Shown here in pieces: positions 1 to 9,321 of a DNA stretch of 64,000 nt. A program made the translations under genes and the position numbers. Position 1 is the first letter of the stretch, and each line of letters begins with the position of its first letter. This stretch comes from Tillandsia leiboldiana. Taxonomy: Eukaryota; Streptophyta; Magnoliopsida; Poales; Bromeliaceae. The notes under the pieces were generated by a model that had not been told where the DNA came from, did no database searches, and saw only the letters and a program-made list of their open reading frames with translations. The stretch is taken from contig CM055077.1 in assembly GCA_029204045.2 (NCBI GenBank), forward strand, positions 1,447,393 to 1,511,392, read 5' to 3'.

Positions 1-230
1 TAAAATGATTGAAAATGAACACCCAAGATGCACATAGCAACAGCTTAAACTTTTTAGTCCCTCATTGAATTGTTAGAAACGAAGAAATTCCAGTAAATGT
101 AGATGATTTCAGTCAACTTTTTCACTGAGATTTTGAGATCATCACCTAATATCCAACATTCTGGTAAGAAGCAATCAAAAATATGCATAATCCTTTTTTT
201 TGGTTTCTCGTTTTTTGTACTTTTTTCTTC

Positions 231-231
<1 letters not shown>

Positions 232-275
<44 letters not shown>
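232..275. repeat. (TG)n microsatellite in sigma-factor intron
   Basis: About 22 perfect TG units. The short open frames across it are only Cys-Val or Thr-His repeats and are not genes. It lies downstream of exon 6, within the next intron of the sigma-factor gene. Confidence 0.9.
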
Positions 276-277
<2 letters not shown>

Positions 278-312
278 ATATGAAAATGAAAGAGCTAAGA
301 GGGCCATCTTAC

Positions 313-2505
313 CGTGAACTTTGTGCGCCATCCATTACCAATCTCTTGATCAATTGAACCAACAGCAAGAGAGCACTTCCTAGCTAATCTAACATTAGCT
401 AATGATAAACCAGTGAATTTAGCTGTTTCCTCGTATTGTGGGTACCTCCCTCTCTTGTTATGGAACTCTCTCCTAGCTTTCTGTATTCTCTTAATCATAT
501 TCTCCATTCTCACCTACAAAAGCACTCATAAAACAATCGAGAGAAAGCATATTAATTTTGAATGCGAAACAATCAAACATGAACTCAGTATCTTTTGAAA
601 TCAAGACAAGGGCTTACAGGTATCTGAATTCCTCTTTTGTGCCGTGCTATCAATGCTAATATTGATTTTCTAATCCAGTACTGAACGTAAGTTGAGAATT
701 TGTAACCCTTCATGCGGTCGAATCTCTCAGCACCATTGAGAACACCCACATTCCCAGCCTATGGTACATTCATATGAAATTCAAATCAGATTGAAGACTA
801 CAATGAGAAATTTCATAAATAGTAAAAGTACTAAGATGCATCATGAAAAACCTGTATAAGATCTTCAAACGCTATCCCCATTCCTCTGTAATTCCTAGCA
901 AGGTACATTACTAACGAATGGGTACTTTTTATAAGTTTATCCCTACAAAACCAACCAAACCGCAAACGCTGCTTTAGTGTTTTTTGATCAATTCCAGCTG
1001 CTTCTGCCCATCTGGAGTAACTAGCAAGTCGCCCACTTTCCTCTTCTAATTTTTGGCGGGTTCTTTCAAGTCCAGCAACTTCCTATACAACCAAATAACA
1101 TAATCCAGTAAAATTTTCTTTGACGCTATTTATTAAAAGGCATTAAACTCACATCATGTCAAAAACTACCTTAACTCCCTCTGACATTTCCAATTCATTT
1201 CGTGCAATTGAAGCTCTTTTACTTCTCGACCCTGGATAGGTCACACTAGACGGCAGCGAAGCGGCGGTTTCTTCTTTAACCCTATCTGATGCTCCTTTTC
1301 TTCTGAGCTTCCTCTTTCGAACTTTCGCGGTGCGGACAATTTCTCTATCGTTTTGCTCATCAAACAAAGTCTCTAAGAAATTCGATTCCAGTGTTGTAGC
1401 TACTCTGAAATTCCTGGAGAGACATGCATGAAACAATTTCAGAGCTCCGAGCTGTTTTATATGTACGAGAATATCCCTTTCCAGCATTATCATGTTAGTA
1501 CCGGACAAAATATCGTCTACGTCATGAAGATTTTCCATCAACAAATTAAATTGCAAGTAGCTTTTTGCTCCCAATTTTGTAGCAGAAGCAGTAACATTCT
1601 CATTTATCACATTGACAGTTTCGTATACATCACGAGAGTCACCACGGCAGTTCTTGTCAGTGTTCTCCTGAAATGTAAGATCATCGCAACTCTCAGCTTT
1701 TTCATTTTTTCTGTTCCATATGGAAAGAAAAAAGAAAGCTTCTGAATTATATCAGCAGTTACAGCGAAGACCTGCATTGCTTTCGCATCATCAGATATAT
1801 TATCGACGGCATGAAGTGCCGTCGAGTAATACGCAGGTGTTTCAAAAGAGTTCGCCCTTAATTCAATGAAAACAGTCCTTCCTCTCGCTGCTGCCACAAA
1901 CAAAGGATTGCATAACATAAAACAATATTCCAAGGAAATTTATAGAATCATATTAGTTAGTTATCATTCTGAACTAACATTACTGATCTATTTCTACAAG
2001 CTCCTTATATCCAAAACTGGCACCAACAGGTTATCAATGAAATTGTTTACTAATTGCAAGATCTTAAGATGAAGCTTTGACAATTCCATGCATTCCCAAA
2101 CTGGGTCTACATAAACAACAACAAATCACAGGCTTAGAATGGCTAACATATCCTTCCAAAACTCACGGTTGATATGGTACCAGTTCGAACTTTAATATTG
2201 CCAAATCTCAATCTTAAATGTTTGCTACATTTTTTTGGGTATACAGTTGCAGATTTTTTCTCTAAAACAAGTTTAATATTACTCAAAGATATTAACCAAG
2301 CAATACGGAAACTTACAGCAGCACAAATGCTAATTGATTTAAAAGGAAAACAAAATAAAAAATATATATTTGAGCACTCGGACTTGGTGGACTCACACAG
2401 AGGAGTCAAGTGGAGTGAACCGGAAAAAACCGAACCGGCCGGTCGAGAGGGTCGGACCGGAGAGGAAGCCCATCTCGTAGGGACCAGCGCGAGGCCGAAG
2501 CCCAT
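313..2505 (-). CDS. plastid RNA polymerase sigma-70-type factor (possibly SIG3), 3' part outside window
   Basis: Directs the plastid-encoded RNA polymerase to promoters in chloroplasts. Six exons fit by phase and splice sites: 2397-2505, 1772-1890, 1170-1667, 852-1082, 618-758 and 313-513, giving 433 codons. The ATG at 2505 opens a Ser/Arg/Pro-rich stretch suited to a chloroplast transit peptide. Exon 3 carries a basic Lys/Arg patch before the sigma core. Exons 4-6 carry regions 1.2 to 3: RNYRGMGIAFEDLIQ (2.1), GAERFDRMKGYKFSTYVQYW (2.2-2.4) and GRYPQYEETAKFTGLS (region 3). Region 4 (-35 recognition) is missing and must lie left of position 1, so the gene is cut by the window edge. The 5' limit of exon 3 is uncertain: acceptors at 1668 and about 1695 both keep frame. 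The YVQYWIRKS form of region 2.4 resembles SIG3 in my memory, but the subclass is not settled. Confidence 0.85.
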
Positions 2506-3023
2506 CGCCCTCCACCCCCTCTCTCTCTGCTACGAGAAGCGCGGAGTGATATTAAAAAAAATCAAAAAAAAAAGAAAAAAAAAAAAGGGAGAAGATGATA
2601 AATAAAGCAGGTCGAGAGGGCTAAAGAGCTTCTTCGCTCCGCCGCCACCAGTTCCCCATCTCCAAAAAGGAGCAATGAACCGGCCCAGCATAGTGGCTCT
2701 GACCCGTTAACTCGTTAACCCGTTAAATCTATTAGAGTCCGAACCCAATTCATCCGGGTCGGGCGGCCACCTCTAGAGATGGATTAAATTTGCCCAACCC
2801 GTGTAGGCCTCGATTAGGCTTGGGTTTGATCGTGAAGGAATCATCAACCAAGGAAACTAGAAACCTTGGCTCAATTAGGATCTTATCGGATCTAGCCTGA
2901 TCCACTGAATCGAGCCAGGTCGGGCTCAATGATTAATAAACCGTATTAAACTAGGAAAAAGGGGTATGTAGACAATGTACTTATTTATATAAATATTAAA
3001 ATAAATGCATGAAGCGTAAACAA
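2506..3023. other. gene-free spacer with probable 5' leader of the sigma-factor gene
   Basis: The first 150 bp (A-rich run near 2560-2585, then a GC-rich part to about 2660) are the likely promoter and leader of the sigma factor on the minus strand. From 2660 to 2960 there is GC-richer sequence with repeated gttaac-type words and no open frame. It may be a transposon remnant, but I cannot name it. Confidence 0.4.
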
Positions 3024-3096
3024 GTTACTGTGGTGTAGTGGTTATCACGTCAGTCTTACACACTGAAGGTCCCCAGTTCGATCCTGGGCAGTAACA
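3024..3096 (+). tRNA. tRNA-Val (anticodon UAC)
   Basis: A 73-nt cloverleaf. The acceptor stem GTTACTG pairs with CAGTAAC and is followed by discriminator A. The A-box TGGTGTAGTGG is in the D arm. The anticodon stem TCAGT/ACTGA closes a 7-nt loop, CTTACAC, with anticodon TAC. The T arm is CCCAG, TTCGATC, CTGGG. No intron; CCA is not encoded, as expected for a nuclear tRNA gene. An AT-rich stretch with short T runs follows as a possible Pol III terminator. Confidence 0.93.
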
Positions 3097-5091
3097 AGTG
3101 TTAGATTTCTTTTTTATTTGATATATGTCTCAATAATTATTTGATAATTAAATATTTTAAAGTCAAAATTTCATTCAATAGTAATCTATAAGCAACAACA
3201 TATAAAATGAAAAAAAAAAAAAAAAAAATCTTTGGTTTATTAAAGTCCGATGTGTACGCAATAATATTTGCATATATTTAGATGCATGAATATTTTTTCT
3301 AATATATTTTTTTAATTTAATTTATTTAAAATATTTATAGTATTTAATAGATAAAAATAATTGACCCACAAATCACATTTCATATGTAATTTATATTATT
3401 TTAATAAATTATGATTCTTGGAATCTTACAAGGACAAAAAAATCTTTATAACAAACAAATTATTTTTGAATAGCTTATTCAAATAAGTAATGCCATGCTC
3501 ACTAAATGGGTGATCCGAATTGGCTCGCCAAATTAGGAACACCTTACGCGGTTGACCCCTCATCTAACGGCTCTAGCTGAATCCGAACAAAAAAAAAAAA
3601 AAAAATTCTATTCAAATATCAAAATTATTTTGTTTGGGTCGAAGCTGCTGCGGTGGCCGTTGATATTGTTTTGGTTGTCGATTTTGTGTTGTCGTCGTTG
3701 TTGTTGTTTCTGGTTTTGTTGCTGAGATTTTGTGATCGATGTTACAGTAGTTCATGTTTTGCTTTTGGTATTAACCCCTTACTTGTGAGGGGTGTCATCT
3801 CTGTTACTTTTGTAATAACTCATCATCAAATAGAATTTAACCCTGTATAATAAAAAAAAAAATATCCAAATTGTTCTTGCATCCTAGACCATTCAACTAT
3901 TGAGAATGACAAGATTGATAAAATTCAGTGCTAAAAAAAAAAAATAAAAACAAAAACAAAATGTTTGTAGCGAGATAGAAATCCTTCTCCGTTTGCATGT
4001 GTGGAAATCCAAACGCTATGGACTTTAAAAGTCTGAGTGAAAGATATCTAAGATCTTTATTTGATTAGTGCCAAAAAAAAAAAAAATTTACAGTCGATAA
4101 ATGTAAAAGAGGGGTCGACAGAAAAAGCAAAATTATATGCTTTGTGCGGTTGAATTTGAGATTATAGATTATTTATGCATGAATTATATTTGTGTCAAAT
4201 ACTTGTTCTTTTATCTACTATCTAATTCTAATGCAATAATAAATAATATATCGGATATTTAGAAATTATGTTGAACACAAACGGATATTACAAAAGGAAT
4301 AAAAGACTTGATGACGATTGATGTGGTCCGATGACTTGGCTAAAAACAAATAGCAAAATATTACAAAATTCAGAAGTATCCTAAGCGAAATTCGTAAATT
4401 AATTTTTTTTTAAAAAAGATTATTATATTAGCTGAAGACAGTTGTTGTGATATCATAATTCCTAAATTCTAATTTTTTATTTTTATAGTTGGATTTTTTT
4501 TTTTCTTTTTTTTATTTAAGTCCATTGTCTCACTATTATATTCTAATTTATATTTTTATTAAATAAAACAGATAACACGTTATTTTTTTTCCAAAAAAAA
4601 AAAAAAGTCGGGGTGAATCAGCGTAGCCTTTTTTTTTTTTTTTCTTTTTCTGAAAAACAATATAGGTAACATTGTACCTTTCTTTCAAAAAACCAATCAA
4701 TGCAAGAATACAAAGACTTGGACTAGTAACATCTATTTAAGTCTCCTCCCATCAAGATTTTAGTGCTTGGTCCAAACCGACGAGAATGAATTATTATTTC
4801 GTAATAATTCATTTGTTATAAATTTTTTTTTTTTTATATCGTTAAGATTCATGAATTTTAGTCTTTTGCAAAGTCACAATCTATTGCACATACAAGAAAT
4901 AATATGTATTTAGTATATACTGTTAGTGTAAATTTTTTTAATTTATATAATAAAATAATAAACAGAGACGAAGTCAGAATTTTAATTTATGGAGGCCAAA
5001 AATATATTATATAAAATATATTAATTTTTAAAATTTATTAATAAAAAATTATATATAAGTAATTTTTTTTGTTCATTAGTTTTCGAGTTTT

Positions 5092-5139
<48 letters not shown>

Positions 5140-5708
5140 AAAAAGAATAGAGTATAATTGTCATTACCATTAAAATAATAATATTTTAGATATCTATAAA
5201 AAAAATTATTTTAAAAAATTAAGTATTAAAATTTAATATAATTTGCAAATCAAGTATTAAGATATATCAAAAAATTAAATATTATGATTTTTCATAATTT
5301 TTAAATTAAGTATTACGATACGAGTTAATTAAATTTATATTTTGTGGCCCACAATATAACATTATTTAAAAAAAAAATTATTTAGGTCCCTAAAATTTAC
5401 ACTATTTTTATTTTTTTTAATAATTTAATAATAAATTGTTATGTAATTTTAAAAATATTGAAGATTATGACAACGTGAGTCTCCACGTAGCTTGGTACCT
5501 GATAATAAATAAGATGGTGGTGCGTATACTAGTCAAAAAATGAAGAGTCAGTAGGCTCATCCACTCACTCGGAGAGCCTACTGAGCCCAGGGAGTGAGAG
5601 GTTAAAAAGAAATCCTATATCTAATGTGATCTCTACCTAGAAGCATATATTACACTTCCAACTGTTGGCGCTTGTTTTAGCTACCTACACATTTTAGAAA
5701 GCAAGAAA
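3097..5708. other. AT-rich gene-free region with (TA)n tract and RLP promoter
   Basis: Outside the 3629-3861 retroposon this holds many A or T homopolymers and one (TA)21 tract at 5095-5136, with no open frame of note. The last 200 bp include an imperfect inverted repeat around 5570-5590 and an atatat box at 5645-5650, about 60 bp before the RLP start, the only TATA-like element close to it. Confidence 0.5.
3629..3861 (+). mobile_element. poly-A retroposon (5'-truncated LINE or SINE-like)
   Basis: A GC-richer block inside AT-rich DNA that ends in an A10 tail at about 3851-3861. The sequence before it (about 3612-3628, ending in attattttg) resembles the sequence after the tail (atatccaaattgttcttg), as a worn target-site duplication would. 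The 65-residue frame inside it looks like no known protein. The class is an inference from the tail and the flanking repeat. Confidence 0.4.
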
Positions 5709-8700
5709 ATGGCGATCAAGCCTGGTGGGTTCTCCAACCATGTAGTTCTCTTATCACTTTGGCATCTGCTATTCATCGCTCCCTCCCTCTGCTGCATTCC
5801 GCGTGAGAGGGATGCGCTTCTCTCCTTCAAAGCAGGCGTCGTAGATGGTCAGAACGTCCTTTCGTCTTGGCGAGGCCAAGATTGCTGCGGGTGGAGGGGC
5901 GTCGCGTGCAGCAACAGAACGGGCCATGTCGTGAAGCTCAACCTTCGCAACACCGGCTTCTACCCGCCTGCAGATATGTCTTTGAGCGGTGAGATCAGTC
6001 CTTCTCTGCTTGCTTTACGACATTTAAATTATCTCGACCTAAGCATGAACAACTTTGGTAATGACCCGATACCCAAGTTCATTGGCTCTCTCGAGAAGTT
6101 GAGGTATCTCAACCTCTCTGGATACGGTTTTACCGGGGCAATACCACCTCAGCTTGGCAATCTCTCTCGCTTGCAATATCTTGACATTCATGATTATTAT
6201 TATTTTTATTATTACAACAACATGTACTCAGTTGATCTCTCATGGTTACCGCGCCTCGCTTCTTTGAAGTACCTCGATATGAGCTCTGTGAACCTCTCCG
6301 CTGTCGTAGATTGGGTTCAAGTGGTGAACATGCTCCCTTCTCTGCAAGTTCTAAGGCTATCCGATTGCGGGCTTTATAATAAAACAATCGCTTCTCTTCC
6401 TCGTTCTAACCTCACGGCACTTGCGAACGTTGATCTAGGACTTAATTTCTTCAGCAGCACTACCAAGCTTGACTGGTTGTGGAACATAGTTAGCCTTAAA
6501 TATGTCAACCTCGAAGAAAATCGATTGTCCGGTCCTTTTCCTGATGCTCTCGGAAATCTGACTTCCCTTGAAATTCTTCAACTAGGATACAATAGTTTTG
6601 TGGGACTGTTGCCAGGAACCTGGAAAAACTTATGCAACTTGAGAACGCTAGATCTACTACGTAACCCAGTGAACAGAGATATAACAGAATTCGTGCAGAC
6701 GTTACCACAATGCGCACGGAGCAAGCTGGAGACGTTGGAGCTCGACAGCACCAATTTGCTCGGTAACATATCAGAAAATTGTCTAGAGGATATGACCGGT
6801 CTGATCACGCTCAATCTCGCTTATAACATGCTTAACGGGTCGATTCCTCCATCGATAGGAAAACTCGAGCAGTTGGCTTTCTTGGACTTGAGCAACAATA
6901 GCTTCGGTGGGTCGATTCCTCCATCGATAGGAAAACTCAAGCTGTTGGCTTTCTTGGACTTGAGAAAGAATAGCTTCGGCGGGTCGATTCCTCCATCAAT
7001 AGGAAAACTCGAGCAGTTGGCTTTCTTGGACTTGAGCAACAATAACTTAGGCGGTGTGATATCGGAAGATCACTTTGCGAGGCTAACAAGATTAGATACA
7101 CTGATCTTGTTCAATAACCATCTGACCATCAAAGTGAACCCAACTTGGGTTCCGCCGTTTAGACTACAAGTTGCTGATTTTGGCTCCTGCAAGCTAGGGC
7201 CCCATTTTCCTGCATGGCTTCAGAGTCAGACAACAATTTCTGAGCTCGACCTCTTTGATACGGGAATATCCGGCCCGGTACCTTCTTGGTTCTGGTATGA
7301 GTTTTCTCAAGCATTATTTTTGGATCTGTCGAACAATCAAATTGTCGGCAAGCTACCTGCAGCTTTGAAAACCATGTCAACACAGGTGATGGACCTCAGC
7401 TCCAATCAGTTCGAAGGTCCGCTACCACAATTACCTGCAAATCTCACGATTTTGGATATCTCCAGAAATTCGTTATCAGGACCACTACCGACAAATTTTG
7501 GAGCTCCGAAATTGACATATTTTGATCTTTCAAATAATCGTGTTGGTGGCACCATTCCGTCATCCTTATGCCAATTATTGGAGTACTTGGAATTACTGAA
7601 TCTATCAAACAACTTTCTAACAGGAATGTTTCCTCCATGTTCGACGGACCCCGAGATGGCTGGCTTTGCAGGAGTGGCGATTGAGGTGTTAAGCCTAAGC
7701 AACAATAGTCTTGTCGGTACATTCCCTTCGCTTCTACGAAATAGCCAAGATCTTTATCTTCTTGATCTAGCCTATAATAAGTTCTCCGGAAATTTGCCTG
7801 CGTGGATGGGCGAGAAATTTCCACGGTTGGTATTCCTGCGGTTGAGGAATAATATGTTCTCTGGCCCCATTCCTTTTCAACTAACGAAACTTGGTAGTCT
7901 TCGAGCTCTAGACGTTGCACACAACAATCTCTCTGGAAAGATTCCTCCGTCTTTCGCAAACTTCACATCAATGGCTCTACGGTTGCTCCAGGGCGATATA
8001 ATTCAAGGATACTCTTTGCGGGGCATTAATAGTCATGAGTACATTAATAGCTTTTTTGTGACCACGAAGGGGCAAGAGCGCAATTACACCAGCACATTCG
8101 AATACATGGTAAGCATAGATTTATCATCCAATAACTTAGATGGAGGGATCCCCGAAGAAATAGGTGCTCTAGTTGAATTAACTAACTTGAACTTGTCGAG
8201 AAATCACCTAAGCGGAAACATTCCAAGGAGTATCGGCGAGCTGCAGTCATTGGAATCTCTCGACCTATCGAACAATGAGCTTTCTGGAGCTATTCCTCCG
8301 AGTATATCAAACTTCACTTCGCTAGGCTGGTTGAACTTATCCTACAACAATCTGTCGGGGCAGATACCGTTCGAGGGCCAACTCCAGGCGTTCGATGACC
8401 CATCGATCTATATCGGCAACCCCGGTCTTTGTGGGCATCCTCTCTCCAACGATTGTTCGACAAATCGAACATCTCCTAGTACTAATCTTACAGAACATAA
8501 GGGTGAAGTATCAGATGCGGCGTACTCCTTCTACTGCACCATAAGTGTTGGATTTGTCACAGGGCTTTGGGTTGTTTTCGTTACATTTCTTTTCATTAGA
8601 ACTTGGAGAGTTGCTTATTTTCGCTTCGTCGACAACATGTATGATAGGCTATATGTGCAAGTGGCTGTGAACTGGGCTCGGTTGATGAGAAAAATAGACA

Positions 8701-8726
8701 CAATGAGAGGAAAAATAGAGGGGTGA
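5709..8726 (+). CDS. LRR receptor-like protein (EIX2/Cf-type RLP), intronless
   Basis: A cell-surface receptor without a kinase domain, expected at the plasma membrane where such proteins signal with SOBIR1-type kinases. It has 1005 residues in one exon. Residues 1-29 are a signal peptide. The LRRNT_2 cap follows (ERDALLSFKAG, then DCCGWRGVACSN). Next come about 25-30 plant-type LRRs (LxxLxLxxNxLxGxIP) with many N-glycosylation sites, and an island-like break near residues 760-800 (TTKGQERNYTSTFEYMVSID). The C-terminal LRRs end with the capping motif GNPGLCG. An acidic Ser/Thr linker, one membrane segment at about 941-963 with GFVTG (a GxxxG motif), and a short basic tail complete it. Order and length fit full-length family members, with no frameshift. 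Residues 377-448 are three near-identical LRR modules. The ligand cannot be inferred. Confidence 0.95.
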   Translation: MAIKPGGFSNHVVLLSLWHLLFIAPSLCCIPRERDALLSFKAGVVDGQNVLSSWRGQDCCGWRGVACSNRTGHVVKLNLRNTGFYPPADMSLSGEISPSLLALRHLNYLDLSMNNFGNDPIPKFIGSLEKLRYLNLSGYGFTGAIPPQLGNLSRLQYLDIHDYYYFYYYNNMYSVDLSWLPRLASLKYLDMSSVNLSAVVDWVQVVNMLPSLQVLRLSDCGLYNKTIASLPRSNLTALANVDLGLNFFSSTTKLDWLWNIVSLKYVNLEENRLSGPFPDALGNLTSLEILQLGYNSFVGLLPGTWKNLCNLRTLDLLRNPVNRDITEFVQTLPQCARSKLETLELDSTNLLGNISENCLEDMTGLITLNLAYNMLNGSIPPSIGKLEQLAFLDLSNNSFGGSIPPSIGKLKLLAFLDLRKNSFGGSIPPSIGKLEQLAFLDLSNNNLGGVISEDHFARLTRLDTLILFNNHLTIKVNPTWVPPFRLQVADFGSCKLGPHFPAWLQSQTTISELDLFDTGISGPVPSWFWYEFSQALFLDLSNNQIVGKLPAALKTMSTQVMDLSSNQFEGPLPQLPANLTILDISRNSLSGPLPTNFGAPKLTYFDLSNNRVGGTIPSSLCQLLEYLELLNLSNNFLTGMFPPCSTDPEMAGFAGVAIEVLSLSNNSLVGTFPSLLRNSQDLYLLDLAYNKFSGNLPAWMGEKFPRLVFLRLRNNMFSGPIPFQLTKLGSLRALDVAHNNLSGKIPPSFANFTSMALRLLQGDIIQGYSLRGINSHEYINSFFVTTKGQERNYTSTFEYMVSIDLSSNNLDGGIPEEIGALVELTNLNLSRNHLSGNIPRSIGELQSLESLDLSNNELSGAIPPSISNFTSLGWLNLSYNNLSGQIPFEGQLQAFDDPSIYIGNPGLCGHPLSNDCSTNRTSPSTNLTEHKGEVSDAAYSFYCTISVGFVTGLWVVFVTFLFIRTWRVAYFRFVDNMYDRLYVQVAVNWARLMRKIDTMRGKIEG
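6837..7052 (+). repeat. three tandem 72-bp LRR-coding units
   Basis: Units begin at 6837, 6909 and 6981, all with GGGTCGATTCCTCC. Each encodes one 24-residue LRR beginning GSIPPSIGKL. Pairs differ at about five to seven of 72 positions by eye, far closer than any other LRRs in the gene. This points to recent unequal crossing-over or slippage. Confidence 0.9.
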
Positions 8727-8802
8727 GAGGGTGCAATATTAATTATGTGGTGTTTATGAAGGATTGCATATGTATTTTCCTAGTCGATTAGTACTGATAC
8801 TT

Positions 8803-8808
8803 AATAAA
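8803..8808 (+). terminator. poly-A signal AATAAA of the RLP gene
   Basis: A canonical AATAAA 77 bp after the stop codon, in T-rich sequence suited to plant 3' processing. Confidence 0.5.
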
Positions 8809-9321
8809 TGCTGTATTGAATTATGCTATACACGATAATGAGTTTGTTTGCTTTATAAAGTAATAATCGTTGGCCTCATGTAATAGATGCAGAATTTGAT
8901 TTTTATCAAACTTGATTTGTGCCAGGTAGAAAAATAATTTAATTTGTAATTTTTTTCTTTTATTATGTTCCTCTCAAATAAGTGGCGTCTCTCCACATAA
9001 TAATATAAATATAAATAAAGTATTTTTTTTAAAAAAAAAGAAAGAAAAAGGTTCCACTACCACCAGACCCGAACTCAAAGCTCGCCCGTGAACCCGACCC
9101 GACCCGACACGATGATTTGGGCTCGGCGACTCCTCTGCCGATTCACCCATTTCTTTACTTCCCATCCAGAAAATAGCCAGCCTGTGCCCCCGCGTGGTCT
9201 CCGGCCCCTTCTACCACCATCTAAAAAAATTGACGCCCAAAAAAAAAGAAAAAAATCGGGACGACGACGACGACGAGGGATCCGATCTCGTGAAAGAGGA
9301 GGGAGGAGGGAGGAGATCACC
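8809..9321. other. intergenic spacer and SYP71 promoter/leader
   Basis: AT-rich to about 9050, then abruptly GC-rich. A short GAC-repeat stretch at about 9260-9280 and a purine-rich GAGGAGGGAGG run sit just before the SYP71 ATG and are probably its 5' leader. Antisense frames here are shadows of the GC-rich leader and exon. Confidence 0.5.

Noticed and set aside
103..357. Open frames on both strands across the (TG)n tract
   Set aside because: They are Cys-Val or Thr-His repeats from a microsatellite in an intron and have no conserved context.
3653..3850. Short 65-residue frame
   Set aside because: Lies inside a probable retroposon, has no recognisable domain and ends at the poly-A tail.
6130..7959. 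Several antisense frames within the receptor-like protein gene
   Set aside because: Shadows of LRR coding sequence; no signal peptide, domain or promoter of their own.
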